From assembly GCF_000993785.3 (NCBI RefSeq), contig NZ_CP009922.3, positions 5,456,001 through 5,520,000 of the forward strand: a stretch of DNA of 64,000 bases. Direction: 5' to 3'. The translations under genes were made by a program, and so were the position numbers. Positions 42,843 to 51,045 of this stretch are shown piece by piece. Positions within the stretch are counted from its first letter, which is position 1, and each line of letters begins with the position of its first letter. Origin of the DNA: Streptomyces xiamenensis. GTDB taxonomy: Bacteria > Actinomycetota > Actinomycetes > Streptomycetales > Streptomycetaceae. A model generated the notes under the pieces. That model saw only the letters and a list, made by a program, of their open reading frames with translations, made no database searches and was not told the origin of the DNA.

Positions 42843-42856
42843 TTCTTCTTCTCCTG

Positions 42857-42886
42857 TTGACTTACTTAATTCGGCTGAGAAACAAT
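42857..42886 (+). promoter_or_regulatory. Promoter/operator of the beta-mannosidase gene
   Basis: TTGACT (42857-42862), 18-bp spacer, AACAAT (42881-42886). Aligned with 37277-37306 it is identical at TTGACTT, CTTAATTCGGC and AACAATC, differing at one base and in a six-base block. Conservation beyond the -35/-10 boxes points to a shared regulator site, probably for the ROK protein at 35923-37203. Confidence 0.65.
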
Positions 42887-42929
42887 CAAGAGCCCGGTCA
42901 GGCCACCTCACTCACTGGGGAGTGTTCGC

Positions 42930-45431
42930 ATGGTGCACCCGATGTCCCGCCACCCACTGCACGACGGCTGGCAGCTCACGGCGGCCGGCGGCCCCGTACC
43001 CGAGACCATCGCCGGACGCACCGTCCCCGCCCAGGTGCCCGGCAGCGCCCACCTCGACCTGCTCGCCGCCGGACTCATCCCCGACCCCTACCTCGACCGC
43101 GCCGAGGAGGAACTGGCCTGGGCCCACCGCGCCCACTGGCGCTACACCACCACCGTGCACGCCGAGCCCGCCGCCCCCACCGAGCGGGTCGACCTCGTCT
43201 TCGAGGGCCTGGACACCGTCGCCACCGTCGAACTCGGCGCCCACCGCCTGGGCGAGACAGCCAACATGCACCGCACCCACCGCTTCGGCGTCCGCGACCT
43301 GCTCACCACCGGCGAACCGCAGCCCCTCACCGTCACCTTCCGCTCCGCCCTGGAGTACGCGCGAGAGATCGCCGGCCGGCTCGAACCGCGCCCGCACACG
43401 AACTTCCACCCCTACAACATGGTGCGGAAGATGGCCTGCAGCTTCGGCTGGGACTGGGGTCCGGACCTCCAGACCGCCGGCATCTGGAAGCCGGTCCGCC
43501 TGGAGCGCTGGCACACCGCCCGGCTGGCCCAGGTGCGCCCGCTGATCACCGTCACCGAGGACGGCACCGGCCGCGCCGAGGTGCACGCCGTCATCGAACG
43601 CTCCGGCCTGGAGGCCGCCGGTGACCTGGTCCTCACCGCCACCGTCGCCGGCCACCACGCCCGTACCGTCGTCCCGGCCGGCACCGACACCGCCACCGTC
43701 ACCGTGGAGGTCCCGGACCCCGCCCTGTGGTGGCCGGCCGGCTACGGCGACCAGCCGCTGTACGACCTGGACGTCACCCTCGCGCCGGCCGGCACCGACA
43801 GCGGCGCACTCGACGCCTACGCCAAGCGGATCGGCTTCCGCACCCTGGTCCTCGACACCGCCCCCGACGCCACCGGCACCCCCTTCACCTTCGTGGTCAA
43901 CGGCACCCGGATCTTCGCCAAGGGCGCAAACTGGATCCCCGACGACCACTTCCTCACCCGGATCGACCGCCCCCGCCTCCGGCGCCGCGTCCAACAGGCT
44001 CTGGACGCCCACATGAACATGCTGCGGGTGTGGGGCGGCGGTATCTACGAGACCGACGACTTCTACGAGATCTGCGACGAGACCGGCGTCCTGGTGTGGC
44101 AGGACTTCCTGCTCGCCTGCGCCGCCTACCCCGAGGAAGAACCGCTGTGGAGCGAGTTCGAGGCCGAGGCCAGGGAGAACATCACCCGCCTCGCCCCGCA
44201 CCCCTCCCTCGTCCTGTGGAACGGCGGCAACGAGAACCTGTGGGGCTGGCGCGACTGGGGCTGGCAGGAACGGCTGGCCGGCCGCACCTGGGGACTGCGG
44301 TACTACACCGAGCTCTTCCCCGCCCTGCTCGCCGAACTCGACCCCACCCGCCCGTACGCGGACGGCAGTCCTTACACCCCCGACGCCCACGTGGACCTCG
44401 TGCACCCGAACGAGGCCGACCACGGCACCCGCCACGAGTGGGAGGTGTGGAACCGCAAGGACTACACCACCTACCGTGACCACATCCCGCGTTTCTGCTC
44501 CGAGTTCGGCTTCCAGGGCCCGCCCAACTGGCCCACCCTCACCACCTGGATCCACGACGAGCGGCCGCTCACCCCCACCTCCCCCGCGCTGCTGCTGCAC
44601 CAGAAGGCCGAGGACGGCAACGGCAAGCTGGAGCGCGGCCTGGCCCCCCATCTGCCGCACCCCGAACGCTTCCCCGACTGGCACTGGGCCACCCAGCTCA
44701 ACCAGGCCCGCGCCGTCGCCTTCGGCATCGAGCACTTCCGCTCGTGGTGGCCGCGCACCGCGGGAACCCTGGTGTGGCAGCTCAACGACTGCTGGCCGGT
44801 GGTCTCCTGGGCCGCCGTCGACTCCGAGGAACGCCGCAAGCCCTTGTGGTACGCGCTGCGCCACGCCTTCGCGCCCCGGCTGCTGACCGTGCAGCCCCGC
44901 GACGGGGGCACCGCGCTGGTCGCCGTCAACGACACCGGCGAACCGTGGCGGGCGCGGCTGCGCCTGGAGCGGCGCTCGTTCAGCGGTGAGGTCCTGGTCA
45001 CGGATACGATCTCCCTGTCGGTGGCGGCACGTTCGGCCTCCACCGTGGAACTGGACGCCGCCCTGACGGCGCCCGTCGATGCGGAGCGGGAGGTGCTGGT
45101 GGCGGCGGCGGACGAGGTGCGCACGGTGCACACCTTCGGGCCCGATCGCGGCCTGGGCTACGACCCGGCCGCGCTGAGCGCCGACGCGGGCGCGGTGCCC
45201 GGCGGCTACCGGGTGACCGTGACGGCCGCTTCCTTCGCCCGGGACGTCAGCGTGCTGGCCGACCGGGTGGCACCGGACGCCGAGGTGGACGATCAGCTGG
45301 TGACGCTGCTGGCGGGGGAGAGCCACACCTTCACCGTGCGCACCGGGGCGGATGTGGACCCGGACCTGTTCACCGACCCCGAGGTGCTCTCCTCGGTCAA
45401 CTCCCTGCACGGGGCGGCGGTGCGGGGCTGA
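42930..45431 (+). CDS. GH2 beta-mannosidase
   Basis: Hydrolyses beta-mannosides from the non-reducing end of imported manno-oligosaccharides. The 833-residue protein has the GH2 layout: N-terminal jelly roll, immunoglobulin-like domain, TIM barrel and C-terminal beta domains. LRVWGGGIYE and the acid/base Glu435 in WNGGNENLW, with nucleophile Glu525 in CSEFGFQ, distinguish beta-mannosidases from beta-galactosidases. There is no signal peptide, so it is intracellular. GGGGAG lies seven bases before ATG 42930. The next gene starts directly at its stop. Confidence 0.93.
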   Translation: MVHPMSRHPLHDGWQLTAAGGPVPETIAGRTVPAQVPGSAHLDLLAAGLIPDPYLDRAEEELAWAHRAHWRYTTTVHAEPAAPTERVDLVFEGLDTVATVELGAHRLGETANMHRTHRFGVRDLLTTGEPQPLTVTFRSALEYAREIAGRLEPRPHTNFHPYNMVRKMACSFGWDWGPDLQTAGIWKPVRLERWHTARLAQVRPLITVTEDGTGRAEVHAVIERSGLEAAGDLVLTATVAGHHARTVVPAGTDTATVTVEVPDPALWWPAGYGDQPLYDLDVTLAPAGTDSGALDAYAKRIGFRTLVLDTAPDATGTPFTFVVNGTRIFAKGANWIPDDHFLTRIDRPRLRRRVQQALDAHMNMLRVWGGGIYETDDFYEICDETGVLVWQDFLLACAAYPEEEPLWSEFEAEARENITRLAPHPSLVLWNGGNENLWGWRDWGWQERLAGRTWGLRYYTELFPALLAELDPTRPYADGSPYTPDAHVDLVHPNEADHGTRHEWEVWNRKDYTTYRDHIPRFCSEFGFQGPPNWPTLTTWIHDERPLTPTSPALLLHQKAEDGNGKLERGLAPHLPHPERFPDWHWATQLNQARAVAFGIEHFRSWWPRTAGTLVWQLNDCWPVVSWAAVDSEERRKPLWYALRHAFAPRLLTVQPRDGGTALVAVNDTGEPWRARLRLERRSFSGEVLVTDTISLSVAARSASTVELDAALTAPVDAEREVLVAAADEVRTVHTFGPDRGLGYDPAALSADAGAVPGGYRVTVTAASFARDVSVLADRVAPDAEVDDQLVTLLAGESHTFTVRTGADVDPDLFTDPEVLSSVNSLHGAAVRG

Positions 45432-46292
45432 GTGCGCGCGAATGAAGCCATCGGTCTGGTGCTCGCCCGGCCGGCCCGACTGCTCGGCACCGAACCCTTC
45501 TTCATGGAGTTCATCGCCGGGATCGAGGAAACGCTGTCCGAGCGCGGCCACTCCCTCCTGCTGCACATCGTGCAGCACCAGGACGAGGAGATCGCCACCC
45601 ACCGGCGCTGGGCCGAGCGTTCTTTGGTGGCGGCGGTCGTGCTGGTCAACGTCACCACCTCCGACCGCCGCCCCGCAGTGCTGCGCGAGCTGGGCATGCC
45701 GGCCGTGATCGCCGGCGGGCTGCGGGACGAGCCGGGCATCCCCGCCGTGTCCACGGACGCGGCGGGGGCGATGCGGGAAGCGCTGGAGCGGCTGCTGGTC
45801 CTCGGGCACCGGCGGATCGCCCGGGTGACCGGGCCGGCCGGCCTGCTGCACACCCGGGTGCGCAGCGACACCATGCGCGCCGAGTGCGCGGCGGCCGGTA
45901 TCGAGCCGCAGCTGGTCGAGGGGGACTACTCGCCCCAGGCGGGGGAGCGGCTGACCGCCGCCCTGCTGAGCGGGCCGCGACGGCCGACCGCGATCCTCTA
46001 CGACAACGACGTGATGGCGATCGCCGGGCTCGGCGCGGCCCGGGCGGCGGGCGTCGCGGTGCCCGCCGAACTGTCGCTGGTGGCCTGGGACGACTCGGCG
46101 ATGTGCCGGCTCACCTCGCCACCGTTCACCACCATGACGGTGGACGTGCACCTCTTCGGGACGCTGGTGGCCGACTCGGTGCTGGAGCTGATCGAGGGCC
46201 GGCCGGTGGGCGAGCGGTGGTCCCCCGCCGCGCGCTTCACGCCGAGGGGGACCACCGCACCGGTGCCAGGGGATCAGTCCGTGAACAGCTGA
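45432..46292 (+). CDS. LacI-type sensor domain protein lacking its DNA-binding domain
   Basis: A 286-residue protein equal to the ligand-binding part of LacI/GalR regulators: IGLVLARPARL at the N-terminus, VLGHRRIARVTGP, PTAILYDNDVMAIAGL and LSLVAWDDSAMCRLTSPPFTT. The usual 50-60 residue HTH and hinge are absent. The GTG start follows the beta-mannosidase stop with no gap, so the two are co-translated. The upstream 300 bases are fully used by beta-mannosidase coding sequence, leaving no room for an HTH. It could sense mannosides and act through another protein, or be a decayed repressor. There is no signal peptide, so it is not a binding protein of a transporter. Confidence 0.75.
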   Translation: MRANEAIGLVLARPARLLGTEPFFMEFIAGIEETLSERGHSLLLHIVQHQDEEIATHRRWAERSLVAAVVLVNVTTSDRRPAVLRELGMPAVIAGGLRDEPGIPAVSTDAAGAMREALERLLVLGHRRIARVTGPAGLLHTRVRSDTMRAECAAAGIEPQLVEGDYSPQAGERLTAALLSGPRRPTAILYDNDVMAIAGLGAARAAGVAVPAELSLVAWDDSAMCRLTSPPFTTMTVDVHLFGTLVADSVLELIEGRPVGERWSPAARFTPRGTTAPVPGDQSVNS

Positions 46293-46843
46293 CGTCCCGG
46301 CAGCTGCCCGGTGGCGGCCAGGCTGCCGGCGAAGTAGTTCTCGACGGCGGCCTTCTCCGCCGCGTTCGGGTAGGGGTTGGTGCACGAGGTGCCCGCGGTG
46401 GAGCCGGACATCAGGCTGGAGCAGGGGCCGGGCTTGATGTCGGGCAGGCCCAGGATGTGGCCGAGTTCGTGAGCGGCGATCCGGGTGGTGTTGTAGCCGA
46501 CGGCCTCGCGGCCCATGTAGACGATGCCGTTGCCCAGGCTGGTGCGCAGGGCGCGCGGCCAGCCGTTGTCGGCGATGATGCGGATGTTGGCGCTCTGGCC
46601 GGCGGCGGCCGGGGTGAGGCGTACGTTGGCGACGCTCTCGTTCCACACCGCGACTCCCGCGGTCACGGCACTGGCGAACTCGGCCGAGCCGCTGGCGTCA
46701 TAGGTGAGGACGCGGGCGGCGGCGGTGGGTTCCTCCGCCGGGGCGGCGGGGGCGGCGGTGGCCACTCCCGTGGTCAGGACGAGGGCGGAGACCAGCCCGG
46801 TGACGAGGGCGCGTGCCGTGGTGCGGAAGGACCGGAAGGACAT
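46274..46843 (-). CDS. snpA: Snapalysin (M7 zinc protease)
   Basis: A secreted small neutral protease. The 189-residue preproprotein has a signal peptide (about residues 1-31), a short pro-segment and the extended zinc motif HELGHILGLPD (His125, Glu126, His129, Asp135), which defines snapalysins. CSSLMSG supplies the Met-turn. GGAGG precedes ATG 46843. The LysR activator often found divergent to snpA is not present. Its 3' end overlaps the LacI-like gene by 19 bp, convergent. Confidence 0.93.
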   Translation of the reverse strand: MSFRSFRTTARALVTGLVSALVLTTGVATAAPAAPAEEPTAAARVLTYDASGSAEFASAVTAGVAVWNESVANVRLTPAAAGQSANIRIIADNGWPRALRTSLGNGIVYMGREAVGYNTTRIAAHELGHILGLPDIKPGPCSSLMSGSTAGTSCTNPYPNAAEKAAVENYFAGSLAATGQLPGRQLFTD

Positions 46844-46925
46844 CGGTGTGCCTCCATGTGAGGGAGAGTCATGTGCATGACATCTCTGCTCTACCCGTTT
46901 CCGGCCCGTCATTCCCCTGAGAAGG

Positions 46926-46953
46926 CCGCCAAGCCCGCTGCCGAGCTTGGCGG
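46926..46953 (-). terminator. Terminator after the ATP-grasp gene
   Basis: 9-bp inverted repeat CCGCCAAGC / GCTTGGCGG (46926-46934, 46945-46953) with a 10-base loop, 13 bases past the ATP-grasp stop codon on the minus strand. Confidence 0.6.
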
Positions 46954-46966
46954 TCGATCGCCGCGA

Positions 46967-48091
46967 TCAGTGCCGGGCGGGTACGGCCGCTGGGCTTTCG
47001 ACCTCGGCCGCGGTCTCGGTGACCGCGATCCGGCCGCCGAGCCGGGGAACCGGCAGGTCGCCCGGATGGCCGTGCAGCAGCAGCTGGACGGCGGCCCAGG
47101 GCAGATTCACCCCGGTGAAGGCCGTCTGGTAGATGCCGGCCGAGGGACGGGGATTCGCCTCCAGCAGCACCGGCCTGCCCCGCAGCCGGCGCAGTTGCAC
47201 ATTGGCGAGATAGGAGAGCCGGAAATGCTCCACCAGCGCTCCGGCGATACGAGCGGGTTCCGGATCGTCCAGCAGCATCCGGTAACGCCCGTCCTTGGCC
47301 CGGGGAATGGCGGTCACCATCCGCCCACCCGGTGCCGACAGGGTGTCGACACTCACCTCGGGTCCGTCCAGATAGGGCATGACGATGAATGAGGGTACTT
47401 TCTCCTCTTCGTCCGCCGCCCTTTTGAGCGCGTCGGCCACCGCGGTCACCGAAACCAGTGGCCGGGGCGCCTCCAGAAGATCGCGCAGCCGCAGGGGCGC
47501 GTCGTCGAAGATCCGGAATCCGAAGGCCGAGAACTCACCCGCCGGTTTGATGCACAGGGTCTCGCCCTCCCGGCCCAGCTCCTCCACCGCCGTCCGCAGC
47601 TGGTCGGCGTCGCGCACCACCCGCCACTCGGGCACCGGGATGCCGGCCGCGCGGGCGGCCTCGTACGTGCGGCTCTTGCTGGTGAGGATGTCCACCGCGG
47701 ACGGCGGTGAGCACATCAGCCGGGTTCCGATCCGCGCGAAGTCCTCGGCCCGTCCCGCCAGCGCGTCGAGTCGCCGCGGGGGTATCAGGACATCGATGCC
47801 GTGCCGTTGGCAGAAGTCCAGGGCGAATTCGGCGTAAACGTGATTGTTGACCCGATAGGGTTCGACCTCGCTCACATCACAGGCGGCCAGTGCGGGCGCG
47901 GTCGGGCTGATATTGGTGCCGTGGATCCGTACGGCGGCGGCGTCGGGGTTTTCGCGCAACATGCGCATCACCTGAGTGCTGGCGGTCCCCGCGCTGCTGA
48001 GCCAAATGCGAAGCGCTATCTCCGTGCTCCCTTCATTGCCGGATGCGTGGCCATGATGGAAATGGATAATAGCTTGAAATGATGACCCCAA
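46967..48091 (-). CDS. ATP-grasp domain protein (carboxylate-amine ligase-like)
   Basis: A protein of up to 374 residues with a pre-ATP-grasp Rossmann segment (IALRIWLSSAGTASTQVMRML), TSKSRTYEAARAAGIPVPEW, CIKPAGEFSAFGFRIF and a C-terminal LLEANPRPSAGIYQT metal-binding motif: a CarB/biotin-carboxylase-type ATP-grasp. It probably ligates a carboxylate to an amine or thiol; partners are unknown. The start is unclear: the first possible codon is TTG 48091, without a ribosome site, while a GGGAG site seven bases upstream points to ATA 48019, just before the conserved Rossmann strand. It lies 40 bp downstream of an exporter gene and may form an operon with it. Confidence 0.75.
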   Translation of the reverse strand: MGSSFQAIIHFHHGHASGNEGSTEIALRIWLSSAGTASTQVMRMLRENPDAAAVRIHGTNISPTAPALAACDVSEVEPYRVNNHVYAEFALDFCQRHGIDVLIPPRRLDALAGRAEDFARIGTRLMCSPPSAVDILTSKSRTYEAARAAGIPVPEWRVVRDADQLRTAVEELGREGETLCIKPAGEFSAFGFRIFDDAPLRLRDLLEAPRPLVSVTAVADALKRAADEEEKVPSFIVMPYLDGPEVSVDTLSAPGGRMVTAIPRAKDGRYRMLLDDPEPARIAGALVEHFRLSYLANVQLRRLRGRPVLLEANPRPSAGIYQTAFTGVNLPWAAVQLLLHGHPGDLPVPRLGGRIAVTETAAEVESPAAVPARH

Positions 48092-48131
48092 TGTTTCGGG
48101 CCGGCGGGGGAGTTGTCGAAAAGGGGTTGCC

Positions 48132-49565
48132 TCAGTGGTTTCCCGGACGCTGCCCCGAGGCCGCCAGCCGTTCGGCCGCCCGCCCGGCGGAAGCCTGCGC
48201 CCACGGCCCGCTGGTGAGCAGCCCGATGACCAGCACCGACACCGCGCAGACAGTGATGATCCACCACCCGGTCCGCATCGAACCGGCGGCCAGCGCTGTC
48301 CCCACCATCGCCACCCCCAGCGCCGAACCCACCTGCCTGCTGGTCGAGGCGATGCCCGCCGCGACCCCCGCCTGGGCCCGCGGCATCCCGGTCACCGCCG
48401 TGTTGGTGATCGGCGCGTTCACCAGACCGAAACCGATGCCGAAGAGCACATAGGCCGTGAACAGCCGCGCGTTGTCGCTCTCCGCCTGCCAGCCCGCGAA
48501 CATCAGCCCGGAAGCGGTGAGCGCGCTCCCCGCCAGCAGCAGCGGCAGCCGGGCCCCGACCCGGTTGATCAGCCACCCCGAGACCGGTGCCAGCACCAGC
48601 GTCACCCCCGCCATGGGCAGCAGATACGTCCCCGCCTCCAGCGCCGACAACTGGCGCTGGTCCTGGAGATACAGCGTGTTCAGGAACAGAAAACCGCTCA
48701 GCGCGGCGAACGCGCTCACCGCGATCGCGCTGGCCCCGCTGAACGGTGCGCTGCGGAAGAACCGCGGATCCAGCAGCGGTTCGAAGCGCCGCGACTCGTA
48801 CCACACCAGCGCCGGCAGCGAGAGCGCGGCGACCAGGAAGCAGCCGACGATCGGCGCGCTGGTCCACTCCCCGCGCCCGCCCTCGATGATGCCGAAGGTC
48901 AGCGAACCCAGCAGCAGGATCACCAGCAACTGGCCCACCGGATCGATCCGGCGTGCCCGGGGTGCCCGCGACTCCGGGACGAAACGCCGAGTGAGGACGA
49001 GTGCGGTGATCCCCACCGGGATGTTGATCCAGAACACCGCCCGCCAGTCGAACGCCTGCACCAGCGCGCCGCCGACGATCGGCCCCGCCGCCATGGAGAT
49101 CCCCACCACCCCGCCCCACAACCCGATGGCCCGCGCCAACTCCTTCGGGTCGTGGAAGGTGTTCCTGATGATCGACATGGCCACCGGGTTGAGCATCGAG
49201 CCGCCCAGCGCCTGGAGCATCCGGAAACCGACCAGCCAGCCGAGCCCCGGCGCCAGCGCGCACAGCAGCGAGCCCGTCGTGAAGATCACCAGCCCCGTCG
49301 TGAACACCCGCCGCCGCCCCAGCCGGTCCGCCATCGACCCCGACAGCATCAGGAACGAGGCCAGCACGAGGGTGTACGCGTCCACCGTCCACTGCAGCCC
49401 CGACACATCGGCGTTCAGGTCCCGCCCCAGCGAGGGCAGCGCCACATTCAGCGCCGTGATGTCCAGACTGACGATCAGCAGCGACATGCAGCAGATCGCC
49501 AGCACCAGCATCCGCCTGCGGCGCGGCAGCGCGTCGACGCTCTGATCGGTTCCGGTGCCCGGCAT
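48132..49565 (-). CDS. MFS drug-resistance transporter (DHA2, 14 TM)
   Basis: A 477-residue proton-coupled exporter of the DHA2/EmrB-QacA group. The 14-helix pattern, the LDITALNVALPSLGRDL motif D1 in helix 1, GSMADRLGRRRVF motif A and RMLQALGGSMLNPVAMSII motif C are recognisable. GGAG lies four to five bases before ATG 49565. It is immediately upstream of the ATP-grasp gene, so the pair may make and export a small peptide-like product; otherwise it is a multidrug exporter. Divergent from a methyltransferase gene. Confidence 0.92.
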   Translation of the reverse strand: MPGTGTDQSVDALPRRRRMLVLAICCMSLLIVSLDITALNVALPSLGRDLNADVSGLQWTVDAYTLVLASFLMLSGSMADRLGRRRVFTTGLVIFTTGSLLCALAPGLGWLVGFRMLQALGGSMLNPVAMSIIRNTFHDPKELARAIGLWGGVVGISMAAGPIVGGALVQAFDWRAVFWINIPVGITALVLTRRFVPESRAPRARRIDPVGQLLVILLLGSLTFGIIEGGRGEWTSAPIVGCFLVAALSLPALVWYESRRFEPLLDPRFFRSAPFSGASAIAVSAFAALSGFLFLNTLYLQDQRQLSALEAGTYLLPMAGVTLVLAPVSGWLINRVGARLPLLLAGSALTASGLMFAGWQAESDNARLFTAYVLFGIGFGLVNAPITNTAVTGMPRAQAGVAAGIASTSRQVGSALGVAMVGTALAAGSMRTGWWIITVCAVSVLVIGLLTSGPWAQASAGRAAERLAASGQRPGNH

Positions 49566-49721
49566 CTCGCTCCTGCCCTCGGTCGGCCGTGCTCGCCTCC
49601 GCAGCCTCGCGCAGCCGCGGCGGATATCCCACCACCCGCGCCGACCGCATGCCGGTGCGTCCGGACGCCGCCCGGCGATATCCGGTGGCGGCGGGCCGCG
49701 ACCCGGTGGCAGCCTGGGCGG

Positions 49722-50507
49722 ATGGCGAGCACCGTGCGGGACTTCGAGGACCTCCTGACGGAGGCGGAGGCCGCCTCCGTCGACGGCTGGGACTTCTCCT
49801 GGCTGGCGGGCCGGGCCGAGGAGGAACGGCCCCCGTGGGGATACGCCCGGCTGCTGGCCGCCCGGCTCGCCACCGTGGAAACGGCCCTGGACCTGGACAC
49901 CGGCGGCGGCGAGGTCATCGACGAGGCGCCCGTCCTGCCCCCGCGGATGACCGTCACCGAGTCCTGGCCGCCCAACGTCGCCCTCGCCACCGCCCGGCTC
50001 GGCCCGCGCGGGGTACGGGTGGTGACCCCGCGGGCCGACGGCCGGCTGCCGTTCGCCGATGGCTCCTTCGACCTGGTGACCGCCCGGCACCCGGTGCGCA
50101 CCGACTGGCCGCTCATCGCCCGGCTGCTGCGCCCCGGCGGCGCGTTCTTGGCCCAGGAGGTCGGCCCGCGCAGCGCCGCCGAGCTGACCGAGCACTTCCT
50201 GGGGCCGCAGCCGGGGCCGGACGGCCGGGAGCCGGCGACCGCCCGCGCGGCGGCCGAGGCCGCCGGGCTGCGCGTGGTGGACCTGCGCACCGCCTCGCTG
50301 CGCATGGTCTTCCACGACATCGGCGCCGTCGTCTGGTTCCTGCGCAAGGTCATCTGGATCGTGCCCGGATTCACCGTCGCGGCGCACCGCCCCGCGCTGC
50401 GCCGCCTGCACGAGCGGATCCGCGCCGAGGGCCCGTTCCTCGCCCACAGCAGCAGATTCCTGATCGAGGCCCGCAAGCCGGGACGCGCCTCCGCCGCCGG
50501 CCGCTGA
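49722..50507 (+). CDS. Class I SAM-dependent methyltransferase
   Basis: A 261-residue protein. The nucleotide-binding motif ALDLDTGGGEVI (about residues 54-65), GRLPFADGSFDLVTARHPV and LLRPGGAFLAQEVG are typical of methyltransferase-11 type enzymes. The substrate is unknown. The ribosome site is weak. It is divergent from the exporter (156-bp gap containing two GATATC-centred repeats) and convergent with tatA. Confidence 0.82.
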   Translation: MASTVRDFEDLLTEAEAASVDGWDFSWLAGRAEEERPPWGYARLLAARLATVETALDLDTGGGEVIDEAPVLPPRMTVTESWPPNVALATARLGPRGVRVVTPRADGRLPFADGSFDLVTARHPVRTDWPLIARLLRPGGAFLAQEVGPRSAAELTEHFLGPQPGPDGREPATARAAAEAAGLRVVDLRTASLRMVFHDIGAVVWFLRKVIWIVPGFTVAAHRPALRRLHERIRAEGPFLAHSSRFLIEARKPGRASAAGR

Positions 50508-50542
50508 CGCCGCCCGGCCCGGGGAGGGGGCCGCACACGCAA

Positions 50543-50579
50543 CGCGCCCCGCGGACCGTCGGGCGGCACGCGGGGCGCG
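50543..50579. terminator. Bidirectional terminator between methyltransferase and tatA
   Basis: Perfect 11-bp inverted repeat CGCGCCCCGCG / CGCGGGGCGCG (50543-50553, 50569-50579) with a 15-base loop between convergent genes. Confidence 0.75.
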
Positions 50580-50593
50580 GGGTTACGAAGGCT

Positions 50594-50854
50594 TCATGAA
50601 CTCACGGGCGGCTGGTGCACGGGCTCTGGAGCCTGCTGCGGATGCTGGAGCTGTGGGACCGGCTGGACGGGCTGGGCCTGCTGCTGCGGCTGGTGGGGCT
50701 GAGGCTCCTCCGTCTTCAGCGCGGCGGCCTCGCTCTTGAGGATCCGCAGCGACTTGCCGAGCGCCCGTGCCGTGTCCGGCAGCCGCTTCGACCCGAAGAC
50801 GACCAGTACCACCAGAGCGACGACCAGCAGATGCGTGGGTCCGATCTGGCCCAT
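50594..50854 (-). CDS. tatA: Sec-independent translocase TatA
   Basis: Pore-forming subunit of the twin-arginine export pathway. The 86-residue protein has one N-terminal membrane helix (about residues 5-20), the FGSKRLPDTARALGKSLRI hinge and amphipathic helix, and a Gln/Pro-rich acidic tail. GAGGTGA precedes the ATG. It is a lone tatA copy, not next to tatC. The nearby Tat-independent secreted enzymes do not explain its location. Confidence 0.93.
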   Translation of the reverse strand: MGQIGPTHLLVVALVVLVVFGSKRLPDTARALGKSLRILKSEAAALKTEEPQPHQPQQQAQPVQPVPQLQHPQQAPEPVHQPPVSS

Positions 50855-50909
50855 GGGGTCACCTCGTCTTTCTCACCCTGAGGGGTGTAGCGATACCCCC
50901 GGTGATCGC

Positions 50910-50940
50910 ACCCTAGTGGAGTCCGGTAAAGACAGGGCAA
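50910..50940 (-). promoter_or_regulatory. Promoter of tatA
   Basis: Reading leftward: TTGCCC (50940-50935), 19-bp spacer, TAGGGT (50915-50910), about 55 bp before the tatA start. A small GGGGT/ACCCC hairpin at 50882-50899 lies in the leader. Confidence 0.4.
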
Positions 50941-51045
50941 TGCGGGGGTAATGGACACGCCCGGGCCGAGAAAGTGGATCATCCCCGTCACAAACCGATC
51001 GCACTTCTGTACGGGCCATGGCCAAAGGGTGGATACTGCGTGGCC

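Noticed and set aside
45432..46292. Considered as the binding protein of a sugar transporter
   Set aside because: There is no signal peptide or lipobox, and the sequence follows LacI sensor domains more closely.
42912..46646. A 1244-codon open frame on the minus strand
   Set aside because: Antisense to the beta-mannosidase and LacI-like genes; low-complexity Gly/Arg/Val composition and no recognisable domain.
49622..49687. Repeated GATATC-centred elements between exporter and methyltransferase genes
   Set aside because: The flanks do not form a consistent direct or inverted repeat; no regulator gene is adjacent.
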